Origin: Sphingomonas sp. BAUL-RG-20F-R05-02
GTDB lineage: Bacteria; Pseudomonadota; Alphaproteobacteria; Sphingomonadales; Sphingomonadaceae
NCBI RefSeq assembly: GCF_022662305.1
Contig: NZ_JAKNQH010000001.1
Coordinates: 930,001-994,000 of the forward strand
Reading direction: 5' to 3'
Length of the DNA stretch: 64,000 nt
Part shown: piece after piece, positions 50,363 through 59,265 of the stretch
Layout: each line of letters starts with the position of its first letter
Numbering within the stretch: position 1 is the stretch's first letter
The notes under the pieces: generated by a model
What the model was told of the DNA's origin: nothing
What the model saw: the letters and a program-made list of their open reading frames with translations, nothing else
Database searches by the model: none
Translations under genes and position numbers: made by a program

Positions 50363-52149
50363 AACGCCTCCGCGTCGAGCGCCATCATCGATTTCTTGCC
50401 CGCCTTGATCTGGAGGAACAGGGCGGCGGTCTGCGGCAGGATGCGTTCGTAGAAGAACGTCGCGGTCTTGATCTTGGCGTCGTAGAACGCCTTGTCCTCC
50501 GCGCCGAACATCAGCTTCAGCGCCGACAGCTTGGTCGCCTTGGCATAGCAATAGGCGATCGCTACCAGCCCGAGCAGCCGCAGGTAATCGGTCGAGGCCG
50601 CACCCGCTTCCTCAGGGTCGGCGAGCCCGCGCTGCGCGATGGTGGCGGTGGAGAGCTGTAATGCGCCGAACGCCCGGGCGAGGCCGTCGACCATCGGCTT
50701 GAGCGGCCCCTCGCCACTATTCTCCTCGATGAACTGCGACACCGGATGGAAGAAGCTGCGCAGATACCGCCCGGTATGCGCGCCCAGCTTACGGCCGACC
50801 AGATCGAGCGCCTGAATGCCGTTGGTGCCTTCATAGATCATCGCGATCCGGGCATCGCGGGCATATTGCTCGACACCGCTCTCGCGAATGTAGCCGTGGC
50901 CGCCGTAGCATTGCACCGCGAGATGCGCGCTTTCGTGGCCGAGATCGGTGAACAGCGCCTTCACCACCGGCGTCATCAGCGCCACGAAATCCTCCGCGCG
51001 CTGCCGCACCTCCGGGTCGGGCGAATGTTTCTCCGCGTCGAGCGCGCGCGACACCCATGCCGACAACGCGCGGCACCCTTCGTTATACGCGCGCATCGTC
51101 ATCAGCATGCGGCGCACGTCGGGATGGACGATGATCGGATCGGCGGGGCCGTCCGGGTTCTTGACGCCCGACAGCGCACGGCCCTGCAGCCGATCCTTCG
51201 CGTAATACACCGCCGCCTGATACGCCGCCTCACCGACGCCAAGCCCCTGAATGCCAACCGAGACGCGCTCGGTGTTCATCATTGTGAACATCGCGGCCAT
51301 GCCCTTGTTCGGCTCGCCGACCAGCCAGCCGGTCGAATCCTCGAAATTCATCTGGCACGTCGCCGAGGCTTTGAGACCCATCTTGTGCTCGATATTGGCG
51401 CACAGCACGCCGTTCGACGGGCCGACCGAGCCATCGTCCTTGGGGAGATACTTCGGCACCAGGAAGAGGCTGATCCCCTTCACGCCCTTGGGCGCATCGG
51501 GCAGCCGCGCGAGCACGAGGTGGACGATGTTCTCGGTCAGGTCATGCTCACCCGCCGAGATGAAAATTTTCGAGCCGGTGATACGGTAGCTGCCGTCGTC
51601 CTGCGGCACCGCGCGGGTGCGCAACATGCCGAGATCGGTGCCGCAATGCGCTTCCGTCAGGCACATTGTGCCCGACCATTTGCCGCTGACCATATTGGGC
51701 AAATAGGCCTGTTTGAGGTCCTCGCTGGCATAGCCCATGATCGCCGTGGTCGCGCCGGCGGCAAGGCCGGGATACAGGCCGAACGAGAGGTTGGCCGAAC
51801 AGCTCATCTCCTCGACCAGCTTGTTGAGCGCCTCGGGCAAGCCCTGCCCGCCCCACTGCGGATCGGCGGCGAGCGACGTCCAGCCGCTATCGGCGAACTG
51901 CTGGTACGCCTCCCTGAAGCCCTCGGGCGTTCGCACGACGCCGTTTTCGTAGTGGCAGCCCTCCTCATCGCCCGACCGGTTAAGCGGTGCGAGTATCTCG
52001 CGGCTGAACCGCGCGGCTTCCTCCAGCACGGCGTCGGTCAGATCGGGCGTAAACTCGGCGAGCGCGGGGATGTCCCCGAAGCCATCGTCGGTGTGCAGCT
52101 CGTTGAGGACGAAGCGCATGTCGCGCAGCGGGGCGTCATAGACTTGCAT
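50359..52149 (-). CDS. Acyl-CoA dehydrogenase, long form (FadE/DmdC-like)
   Basis: FAD-dependent dehydrogenase, 596 aa, performing the first step of beta-oxidation. CLTEAHCGTDLGMLRTRA and ISAGEHDL mark the flavin region, and MIYEGTNGIQALDLVGRKL carries the catalytic-type glutamate region. The C-terminal extension beyond about residue 470 places it with the 590-600-aa class that includes DmdC. It lies between the multifunctional HAD/ECH gene and the flavin monooxygenase. Exact chain-length preference cannot be read from the sequence. Confidence 0.92.
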   Translation of the reverse strand: MQVYDAPLRDMRFVLNELHTDDGFGDIPALAEFTPDLTDAVLEEAARFSREILAPLNRSGDEEGCHYENGVVRTPEGFREAYQQFADSGWTSLAADPQWGGQGLPEALNKLVEEMSCSANLSFGLYPGLAAGATTAIMGYASEDLKQAYLPNMVSGKWSGTMCLTEAHCGTDLGMLRTRAVPQDDGSYRITGSKIFISAGEHDLTENIVHLVLARLPDAPKGVKGISLFLVPKYLPKDDGSVGPSNGVLCANIEHKMGLKASATCQMNFEDSTGWLVGEPNKGMAAMFTMMNTERVSVGIQGLGVGEAAYQAAVYYAKDRLQGRALSGVKNPDGPADPIIVHPDVRRMLMTMRAYNEGCRALSAWVSRALDAEKHSPDPEVRQRAEDFVALMTPVVKALFTDLGHESAHLAVQCYGGHGYIRESGVEQYARDARIAMIYEGTNGIQALDLVGRKLGAHTGRYLRSFFHPVSQFIEENSGEGPLKPMVDGLARAFGALQLSTATIAQRGLADPEEAGAASTDYLRLLGLVAIAYCYAKATKLSALKLMFGAEDKAFYDAKIKTATFFYERILPQTAALFLQIKAGKKSMMALDAEAF

Positions 52150-52161
52150 GGGTGCGGTCTC

Positions 52162-54483
52162 TCAATTGCGGAGCGGTTTGCCGGTGTCGAGAATATGCTC
52201 GATCCGCGCCTGCGTGCGGGGGTCGCGCACCAGCTTGGCGAAGGCCTTGCGTTCGAGCGCGAGCAGGTCGGCTTCGGTGACGGTATCGACCAGATCTGCC
52301 TCGCCGCCGGTCAGCACATCGGCGAGATAGCCCGAGACGACGCCGTCATACTCGGTGGCGAGGCCGCGCTTCTGGAAGCCCTTCACCGCCATGTCGAGCG
52401 CAGTGCGGCCGCTCGGCCCAGGCAGGCGGAACTCGGGTGGCTTGGGCGGCTGATAGCCATCGACCAGCGATAGTGCCTTGGCCTTGGCGTCGGCGAGCAG
52501 CCGGTCGCGGTTCATGGTGACGCCGTCGTTGGGCCGCAGGAAGCCGATCTCCTTCGCCTGCGCAGCGGATTTGGATACGGTCGCGGTTGAGACGGTTTCG
52601 AACACCTTGGCGACGGCGGGCATCGGCCCCTTCGGCATGCCGGCTGCGCTGCGGAGGCGGTCGATCATCTCGCCGCAGCCGCCCCAACCGGGGACGAGGC
52701 CAACGCCGCATTCGACCAGACCGGTATAGGTCTCGGCATGTGCCTGCACCGCATCGCTGTTGAGCAGGATCTCGCACCCCCCGCCCAGCGCCATGCCGAA
52801 CGGCGCGCTCACCACCGGGAACGGTGCGTATTTCAGCGCCTTGTACGCCTCCTGACCACCGGCGACGAGCTTGTCGATCTCCCCCCACGCCGCGATGTTG
52901 AGCGCGAACATGGCGAGGCCGAGGTTGGCACCGGCCGAGAAGTTGCTGCCCTCATTGTAGATCACCAGCGCCTTGAACTTCTCAGACACGATCGGAATGG
53001 CGAGGCCGATCGCCTTCATCACCTCTCCGTCGAGCGCGTTCATCTTGCCGGCGAATTCGAGCGCGGCAACGCCGTCACCGACATCCCACAGCGCGGCGGA
53101 GCCGGTCTTGACCAGCGGCTTGGCGGTGAGCTTCACATCGGCGAGCAGGGTCACGCCCGCGGGGCGCACCACGTCGTGATAGTCGCCGTCGAGGCCGAGG
53201 AACTGGCGCTTGCCGTCCTCCACCCGGTAGAAGCTGCGCTCCCCCGCGAGGCCGAGGATCGGCGGCACCGGCTTGCCCTCTGCCGCCAGCCGCTCTGCGA
53301 GCTTGGCCGCGCCGATCTTATCGATCAACTCGAACGGGCCGTACGTCCAGTTGTAGCCGAGCTTCATCGCGGTATCGACGCCGATCACATCGTCCGCCGC
53401 GTCCGGCACGAGGCTGGCGGCATAGGAGAGCGTCGCGCCGAGGATCGCCCAGGCGTATGCACCGACCTTGCCCGGAACGCTCAGCAGCGCGGCGAGATCG
53501 CCTTTCGCCGCCGCGCCCGGCAGCGACGCCGGAGCGACGACCGGGCGGTATTCGCCGGTGGTGAGATCGATCGCTTCCTTGCGCTTGCCCGCCTCGCGGT
53601 TGAGCCGGTAGAAACCGCCCTTGCCCTTGCGGCCGGTATAGCCGTCGGCGATCATCCGCTCGATCAGCGGCGGGATCGCCGAGATCGCCTGATAGGGATC
53701 GTCCTTCGCGAGCGTCCCGGTCAGGCTCTTCTGCAGATGCGGCATCAGGTCGATGCCGACCAGATCGACCAGCCCGAACACGCCGGTCTTAGGCACGCCC
53801 ATCGGCTTGCCGGCGATCGCATCAGCTTCCTCGACGGTGAGGCCGAGCTCGAACGCCGCGTTGATCGCCGCCTGGATCCAGAAGGTGCCGACGCGGTTGG
53901 CGATGAAGCCGGGGGTATCCTTGGCGTGGACGATGGTCTTGCCCATGCGGCGATCGGCGAAATCGGCGACACGCGCGACCAGCGCGGCATCGGTCTGCGG
54001 TGCCGAGACGATCTCAAGCAACCGCATGTAGCGCGGCGGATTAAAGAAGTGGGTGATGAGGAAATCGCGCGCGAAGGTCTCCGACCGGCCTTCGGTCAGG
54101 TGCGCGAGCGGGATGGTCGAGGTGTTCGACGACACCGCCGTGCCGGGGCGGCGCACCGCCTCGATCTTCTCGTAAAGAGCCTGTTTGAGGTCGATCCGCT
54201 CGACGATCGCCTCGACAATCCAGTCGCACTCGGCGACGCGGGCGAGATCATCCTCGATATTGCCGACCTCGACCAGCTTCGCCGCCGCCTTCGACATGAA
54301 CGGTGCCGGCTCGGTCTTGAGCATCTTTGCCACCGCCCCCGCCGCGACTGCGTTGCGATCCTCCGCGTCGCGGACGATGTCGAGCAGAAGCACCGGCACC
54401 CCGGCATTGGCGACCTGCGCGGCGATGCCCGCACCCATCGTGCCCGCGCCGATCACGCAGACTTTTGCGATCGTGTCACTCAT
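52162..54483 (-). CDS. 3-hydroxyacyl-CoA dehydrogenase / enoyl-CoA hydratase fusion (FadN-like)
   Basis: A 773-aa bifunctional beta-oxidation enzyme. The dehydrogenase part is N-terminal (VCVIGAGTMGAGIAAQVANAG at 8-28; THFFNPPRYMRLLEI). The hydratase/isomerase part is C-terminal (about 470-680, with GSNFSAGANLGL and FGMALGGGCEILLNSD). This order is the reverse of FadB/FadJ and matches Bacillus FadN. It overlaps the thiolase stop by four bases, and the dehydrogenase gene follows after 12 bases. Confidence 0.93.
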   Translation of the reverse strand: MSDTIAKVCVIGAGTMGAGIAAQVANAGVPVLLLDIVRDAEDRNAVAAGAVAKMLKTEPAPFMSKAAAKLVEVGNIEDDLARVAECDWIVEAIVERIDLKQALYEKIEAVRRPGTAVSSNTSTIPLAHLTEGRSETFARDFLITHFFNPPRYMRLLEIVSAPQTDAALVARVADFADRRMGKTIVHAKDTPGFIANRVGTFWIQAAINAAFELGLTVEEADAIAGKPMGVPKTGVFGLVDLVGIDLMPHLQKSLTGTLAKDDPYQAISAIPPLIERMIADGYTGRKGKGGFYRLNREAGKRKEAIDLTTGEYRPVVAPASLPGAAAKGDLAALLSVPGKVGAYAWAILGATLSYAASLVPDAADDVIGVDTAMKLGYNWTYGPFELIDKIGAAKLAERLAAEGKPVPPILGLAGERSFYRVEDGKRQFLGLDGDYHDVVRPAGVTLLADVKLTAKPLVKTGSAALWDVGDGVAALEFAGKMNALDGEVMKAIGLAIPIVSEKFKALVIYNEGSNFSAGANLGLAMFALNIAAWGEIDKLVAGGQEAYKALKYAPFPVVSAPFGMALGGGCEILLNSDAVQAHAETYTGLVECGVGLVPGWGGCGEMIDRLRSAAGMPKGPMPAVAKVFETVSTATVSKSAAQAKEIGFLRPNDGVTMNRDRLLADAKAKALSLVDGYQPPKPPEFRLPGPSGRTALDMAVKGFQKRGLATEYDGVVSGYLADVLTGGEADLVDTVTEADLLALERKAFAKLVRDPRTQARIEHILDTGKPLRN

Positions 54484-55616
54484 TCCACCGCCTCCAGCAC
54501 GGTGGCGATGCCCTGCCCGCCGCCAATACACTGGGTGGCGAGCGCGTATTTGCCGCCCTCGCGGCTGAGCAGCGCCGCCGCCTTGCCAACGATACGCGCG
54601 CCGGTCGCGCCGAGTGGATGGCCGATCGCGATCGCGCCGCCGTCAAGATTGACCTTGGCCTGATCGAGCCCGAGATCGCCGATGCAGGCGAGTGCCTGAC
54701 TGGCGAATGCCTCGTTGAGTTCCACCACGTCGAGCTGGCCAACCTCGACCCCCGCCCGCGCCAGCGCCTTGCGCGACGCCTCAACCGGACCGATCCCCAT
54801 AATCTCGGGCGAGCAGCCCGACACCGCCACCGACTTGATCCGCGCGAGGATCGTCAGGCCGTTGGCGCGCGCATAGTCCTCGCTCGTCACCAGCACCGCG
54901 CTGGCGCCGTCGGTGAGCGGCGAGGCGGTGCCCGCCGTCACCGTGCCGTCCTGGCTGAACGCGGGCTTCAGCCCGGCGAGCGCCTCCGCCGTGGTGCGGG
55001 GGCGCGGCGTGCCGTCCTTGTCGACCACACCCGCCTTGGTGGTGATCGGTACGATCTCGGCGTCGAGCTTGCCCGCCGCGATCGCCGCCACCGCCTTGTC
55101 CTGACTCGTCACCGCGAACGCTTCCTGCTGGGCGCGCGTAATCTGATACTTGGTCGCGACGTTCTCGGCGGTGTCGCCCATGCCCATGTAGGCGTCGCTC
55201 TTCTTGGCAAGCGCGGGGTTGGGCAGCGGGTTGAAGCCCATCATCGGCACCCGGCTCATCGCCTCGACGCCCGCGCAGATGAACGCCTCGCCCGCACCAA
55301 GCTGGATCTGGCCGGCGGCGATGTGGATCGCGCTCATCGACGATCCGCAGAACCGGTTCACCGTCATGCCGCCGACCGACAGCGGCAGATCGGCAAGCAG
55401 CCCGACCAGCCGCGCGATGTTGAAGCCCTGCTCGCCCTCGGGAAAGGCACAGCCGAGGATGATATCCTCGATATCCTCCGCCTTCACGCCGGTGCGTTCG
55501 ATCAGCCCGCGGATCACGCTCGCGGCGAGATCGTCCGGGCGGACCCGCGCCAGCGCACCCTTGTTCGCCAGATGAAAGGGAGAGCGGGCATAGCCCGCGA
55601 TAACCACGTCGCGCAT
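54480..55616 (-). CDS. Acetyl-CoA acyltransferase (thiolase)
   Basis: A 378-aa degradative-type thiolase that splits 3-ketoacyl-CoA. The acyl-accepting cysteine is C90 (NRFCGSSMSAIH), GHPLGATGARI carries the catalytic histidine and CIGGGQGIA the second cysteine. It is the first gene of the five-gene beta-oxidation operon. The ATG at 55616 begins the usual MRDVVIAGYARSPF. A palindromic operator candidate lies about 65 bases upstream. Confidence 0.94.
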   Translation of the reverse strand: MRDVVIAGYARSPFHLANKGALARVRPDDLAASVIRGLIERTGVKAEDIEDIILGCAFPEGEQGFNIARLVGLLADLPLSVGGMTVNRFCGSSMSAIHIAAGQIQLGAGEAFICAGVEAMSRVPMMGFNPLPNPALAKKSDAYMGMGDTAENVATKYQITRAQQEAFAVTSQDKAVAAIAAGKLDAEIVPITTKAGVVDKDGTPRPRTTAEALAGLKPAFSQDGTVTAGTASPLTDGASAVLVTSEDYARANGLTILARIKSVAVSGCSPEIMGIGPVEASRKALARAGVEVGQLDVVELNEAFASQALACIGDLGLDQAKVNLDGGAIAIGHPLGATGARIVGKAAALLSREGGKYALATQCIGGGQGIATVLEAVE

Positions 55617-55681
55617 CGAACAGCCTCTCCAAAGGACGCGGGAATCACCGTCCCGCTCACCATCCCCTAATGGTGCGATAA

Positions 55682-55697
55682 TTGACCTATACGTCAA
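55682..55697. promoter_or_regulatory. TTGAC-N6-GTCAA palindrome upstream of the beta-oxidation operon
   Basis: A perfect 5-bp inverted repeat with a six-base centre. On the minus strand it reads TTGACGTATAGGTCAA, so its first half can serve as a -35 element of the thiolase promoter. It resembles palindromes I associate with MerR-family fatty-acid/branched-chain regulators such as LiuR. A MerR gene lies at 59266. Confidence 0.45.
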
Positions 55698-55800
55698 CTG
55701 ATTTTTGCGGCAGACTGCGATTCGCGGATTTCGTAAACAGCGGAACCGTCTGCGCCAGCACGCCGGATCAACCGGTATCGCGATGGTCGAAGGAGAGAGG

Positions 55801-56202
55801 ATGTTAGAGCTTTTGGCAGCAGCGGCGGCCTATACGGCCACCCCGGATGCGGCGATCGGTCGCTGGCAGACGCCGGTGCGGCACGGCGTCGTCGAGATCA
55901 CGAAATGCGGCGCATCGATCTGCGGATCGCTGATGGATTCGGATGGCCTGCGCGCCGATCCGCACCTGAAGGACATCAAGAACAAGGATGCCGCGAAACG
56001 GTCGCGCGCGCTGAAGGGGCTGGTGATCCTCGAAGGCTTCGCGTGGAAATCCAACGCGTGGGCGGATGGCACGATCTACAACGCCGACGACGGCGGCACC
56101 TATACCGCCACGCTCACCCCGACGAGCGCCAACCAGATCAAGCTGAAAGGTTGCATCGTGTGGCCGCTGTGCAAGACGCAGGTTTGGACGCGGATCCGCT
56201 GA
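55801..56202 (+). CDS. DUF2147 exported protein
   Basis: A 133-aa protein with a short hydrophobic N-terminus (MLELLAAAAAYTATPDAA). The family pattern is clear: GRWQTPVRHGVVEITKCGASICGSL, then GLVILEGFAW, WADGTIYNADDGGTY and a final WTRIR. DUF2147 proteins are periplasmic and of unknown function, often near lipid or stress genes. AGGAG lies nine bases before ATG 55801. It is divergent from the thiolase operon and 45 bases before fadL. Confidence 0.88.
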   Translation: MLELLAAAAAYTATPDAAIGRWQTPVRHGVVEITKCGASICGSLMDSDGLRADPHLKDIKNKDAAKRSRALKGLVILEGFAWKSNAWADGTIYNADDGGTYTATLTPTSANQIKLKGCIVWPLCKTQVWTRIR

Positions 56203-56247
56203 TCCGAAGATCACGGACATAAGAAAAGACGTAGGATGGAGGATTAT

Positions 56248-57546
56248 ATGCGCAATTTTCGGAAGATCTCCTCGCTCGCGGTGATGCCGGTGGCGTTCTT
56301 TGCCTATTCCGGCGCGGGCCACGCGAGTGCGTTCTACCTTCAGGAACAGTCGGTGAAAGGCGCCGGTCGCGCCTTCTCCGGCGAAGTCGCCGATCAGGGA
56401 CCGGAGTCGCTGTGGTGGAACCCGGCGTCGATCGCCGATCAGCAGGGCTGCGCAGGCTCGCTCGGTGTCAGCGGGATCTTGCCAAAGGGCACCGTCGTCA
56501 ACCAGGGTACGGTAATCGTGCGCCCCGGCCAGCCGGCACGGGCAGTCGGCGGCGATGCCCGCAGCGCCAATCCGATCCGCAACGGCGTACTACCCTCAGG
56601 CGCAATTTCCTGCGCGATCACGCCGCGCCTGAGCATCGGCCTGGCCGCGACTTCGCCGTTCAGCTTCACGACGGATTACCCGCTGACGAGCTGGGTACGC
56701 TACACCGCCGATCGCACCAAGCTGCGCACCTACGATCTCCAGCCCTCGGTCGCCTTCATGGTGACGCCGCAGATCGCGATCGGCGCGGCGCTCAACGCCG
56801 AATATTCCGATGCGCAATTGTCGAACGCGCTGCCGAACCTATCGCCCCTTCTCGCCGATGGGCATCAGGAGTTGAAGGGCAACGGCTGGGACTTCGGCTA
56901 CACGGTTGGCGCGCAGTTCCGCACCGGGCCGATCACGCTCGCGGCGAGTTACAAGTCGAAGATCGAACATAACCTGAAAGGTTCGGTGACGACCACCGGG
57001 TTGCTGGGGCCACTCGCGGCGCAGAACAGCCGTATCGCCACCGACGCGCGGTTCAGCACCCCCTGGCAGGTGACGTTCGGCGCGCGCGCGGCGGTGTCGC
57101 CAAAGGTCACGCTCAACGCGCAGGCGGTGCGGTCCGGCTGGTCGGAATTCGACGCGATCCGGATCGGCGCGCCGCTCAACGTTGCGATCCCCGAAGGCTA
57201 CCACGACACATGGAGCTATGCCGGCGGCATCGACGTCGCGGTCGCGCCGCAGTTGACGCTGCGTGCGGGCGTGCAGCACGACGACAGCCCGACCAGCGAC
57301 GGCGACCGCGATGCGCGCGTACCGGATGCCGACCGCTGGAACTTCGCGACCGGCGCGAGCATTGCCGTCACCAAGGCGTTCACGCTCGACACTGCGGTGT
57401 CGTACATCATGTTCAAGAACGCCAAGATCGACCGGCTGACCGCCGCATACGCCGGCACCGCTGCGCAAACGCCGATCCTTGTCAACGGCGAGTTGCAGAA
57501 GGCGAGCGCGGTCGTGCTGTCGCTCGGCGGCCGGTTGCGGTTCTGA
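56248..57546 (+). CDS. fadL: FadL/OmpP1-family outer-membrane fatty acid transporter
   Basis: A 432-aa beta-barrel channel for uptake of long-chain fatty acids or other hydrophobic molecules. The signal peptide ends near HASA, and the mature N-terminus FYLQEQSVKGAGRAFSGEVAD with SLWWNPAS is the FadL hatch/NPA motif. Alternating hydrophobic strands run to the terminal ...LSLGGRLRF, with a C-terminal phenylalanine. GGAGG stands seven bases before the ATG. An acyl-CoA ligase gene follows after 15 bases, giving an uptake-activation pair. Confidence 0.93.
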   Translation: MRNFRKISSLAVMPVAFFAYSGAGHASAFYLQEQSVKGAGRAFSGEVADQGPESLWWNPASIADQQGCAGSLGVSGILPKGTVVNQGTVIVRPGQPARAVGGDARSANPIRNGVLPSGAISCAITPRLSIGLAATSPFSFTTDYPLTSWVRYTADRTKLRTYDLQPSVAFMVTPQIAIGAALNAEYSDAQLSNALPNLSPLLADGHQELKGNGWDFGYTVGAQFRTGPITLAASYKSKIEHNLKGSVTTTGLLGPLAAQNSRIATDARFSTPWQVTFGARAAVSPKVTLNAQAVRSGWSEFDAIRIGAPLNVAIPEGYHDTWSYAGGIDVAVAPQLTLRAGVQHDDSPTSDGDRDARVPDADRWNFATGASIAVTKAFTLDTAVSYIMFKNAKIDRLTAAYAGTAAQTPILVNGELQKASAVVLSLGGRLRF

Positions 57547-57561
57547 TGCGGGAACGCTGAC

Positions 57562-59220
57562 ATGCCCACACTCGCATCCTCGCACCTGGACGCGTCGGAA
57601 CCGGAGTTCCGGCCGCGCCTGCTGACCGATCTTCTCGACCATGCGGTCACCACATGGCCCGAGCGGATCGCGGTCGACTTTCTTGGACGCACCTGGACGT
57701 ACAAGGCGATCGGCAGACTGGTCGATCATGCGGCGCGTGGACTTCAGGACCGGGGGCTGAAGCCGGGCGACCGCTTCGGCCTCTGCCTGCCGAACTGTCC
57801 ATATTATGTGGTGCTGTACTTCGCGGCGCTGCGGGTCGGTGCGATTGTCGTGCCGTTCAACCCGCTCTACACCAAGCCGGAGCTCGACCATCAGATCCGC
57901 GACTCCGGCACGCGGATGATCGCGGTGCCCGATCTCGACGTGATCCACGGCAAGGTGCAGGCGGTCGCCTCCGCCGCCGGCATCGAACAGATCGTGTTGT
58001 GCGGCATGACGGACATGCTGCCGACCTTGCAGGCGATCGGCTTCCAGTTCTTCAAACGCAAGGATCACGCGCACGTCGCGGACGAAAGCCATACCATCCG
58101 GCTGCGCGCGCTGCTGTCGAACCATACCGCGCCCGATCGCGTCGAGATGAGCTCGCACAACGTCGCGGTGCTGCAATATACCGGCGGGACCACCGGCACG
58201 CCCAAGGGTGCGATGCTGACCCACGCCAATCTTGCCGCCAACAGCGCGCAGATGCTGGTGCATGTCGGCGGGCGCAAGCCGTACCAGGACCGCACGCTCG
58301 GCGTATTGCCGATGTTCCACGTCTTCGCGCTGACCACCGTGCTCAACTTCTCGGTCGAAATCGGCGCGGAAATGGTGCTGCTGCCGCGTTTCAACATGGC
58401 GCAGATGCTCGCCACCATGAAACGCAAACCGCCGACGCAGTTCTTCGGCGTGCCCACAATCTATGGCGCGATGAACGAATTGCCGAAGCACCAGATCCCA
58501 GACCTATCGCATGTCCGCGCCTGCATCTCGGGCGGCGCGCCGCTGCCGCTCGACATCCGCGAGACATTCGAGCGGCGCACCGGCGCGCGCGTGGTCGAGG
58601 GCTACGGCCTGTCGGAAAGCGCGCCGATCATCGCGTGCAACCCGCTCGACGGATTGGTCAAGGACGACAGTTGCGGGCCACGCTTCCCCGGCACCACCCT
58701 CGAAATCCGGGCATTAGCCGCTCCGCACTCCATCCTGCCGGAGGGCGAGCGCGGCGAGGTCTGCGCGCGCGGACCGCAGATCATGAAGGGTTATTGGCGC
58801 AAGCCCGAGGATAGCGAGGCGGTGTTTGTCGATGGCGCGCTGCGCACCGGCGATATCGGTTATCTCGACGCCGATGGCTATCTGTTCCTGGTCGATCGTA
58901 TCAAGGACGTCATCCTGTGCGGCGGCTACAACGTCTACCCGCGCATGATCGAGGATGCCGCCTATCAGCACCCCGCCATCAAGGAAGCGATCGCGATCGC
59001 CATCCCCGACGCCTATCGCGGGCAGTCGCCGAAGCTGTTCGTCGCGCTGCATGAAGGCATGGAACTCGCCATCCCGGACCTGCAACATTTCCTGGAGGAG
59101 CGGCTCAACAAGATCGAGGTACCGCGCGCGTTCGAGATCCGCGACAGCCTGCCGAAAACGCTGATCGGCAAACTTTCCAAGAAGGAACTGGTCGAGGAAG
59201 AACGGGCGCGACTCGCTTGA
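57562..59220 (+). CDS. Long-chain fatty acid-CoA ligase
   Basis: ANL-superfamily AMP-forming ligase, 552 aa. The AMP-binding P-loop is YTGGTTGTPKGAMLTH, followed by GYGLSESAP, the hinge LRTGDIGYLDADGYLFLVDR and the C-terminal lysine in TLIGKLSKKEL. It activates fatty acids imported by FadL for the neighbouring beta-oxidation enzymes. An acyl-ACP synthetase role for sphingolipid synthesis is conceivable but less likely in this setting. Confidence 0.92.
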   Translation: MPTLASSHLDASEPEFRPRLLTDLLDHAVTTWPERIAVDFLGRTWTYKAIGRLVDHAARGLQDRGLKPGDRFGLCLPNCPYYVVLYFAALRVGAIVVPFNPLYTKPELDHQIRDSGTRMIAVPDLDVIHGKVQAVASAAGIEQIVLCGMTDMLPTLQAIGFQFFKRKDHAHVADESHTIRLRALLSNHTAPDRVEMSSHNVAVLQYTGGTTGTPKGAMLTHANLAANSAQMLVHVGGRKPYQDRTLGVLPMFHVFALTTVLNFSVEIGAEMVLLPRFNMAQMLATMKRKPPTQFFGVPTIYGAMNELPKHQIPDLSHVRACISGGAPLPLDIRETFERRTGARVVEGYGLSESAPIIACNPLDGLVKDDSCGPRFPGTTLEIRALAAPHSILPEGERGEVCARGPQIMKGYWRKPEDSEAVFVDGALRTGDIGYLDADGYLFLVDRIKDVILCGGYNVYPRMIEDAAYQHPAIKEAIAIAIPDAYRGQSPKLFVALHEGMELAIPDLQHFLEERLNKIEVPRAFEIRDSLPKTLIGKLSKKELVEEERARLA

Positions 59221-59265
59221 CGGGCCCGCAGGCGCTTGATTGGTGTTCCGCCACGGGTGGGCAAG

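Noticed and set aside
50746..52473. A 575-aa plus-strand open frame
   Set aside because: It lies antisense to the acyl-CoA dehydrogenase, whose motifs are complete. High GC in third positions creates long antisense frames; the translation is His/Arg-rich with no domain.
52738..54663. A 641-aa plus-strand open frame
   Set aside because: It is antisense to the HAD/ECH fusion gene, with biased Arg/His/Asp composition and no recognisable motif.
55742..55766. GGAAC upstream of the DUF2147 gene as an EcfG promoter
   Set aside because: Neither 16 nor 17 bases downstream is there a CGTT-like element (CCGG or CGGA instead).
56839..58491. A 550-aa minus-strand open frame
   Set aside because: It is antisense to fadL and the acyl-CoA ligase and spans both genes, so it cannot be a sensible gene here.
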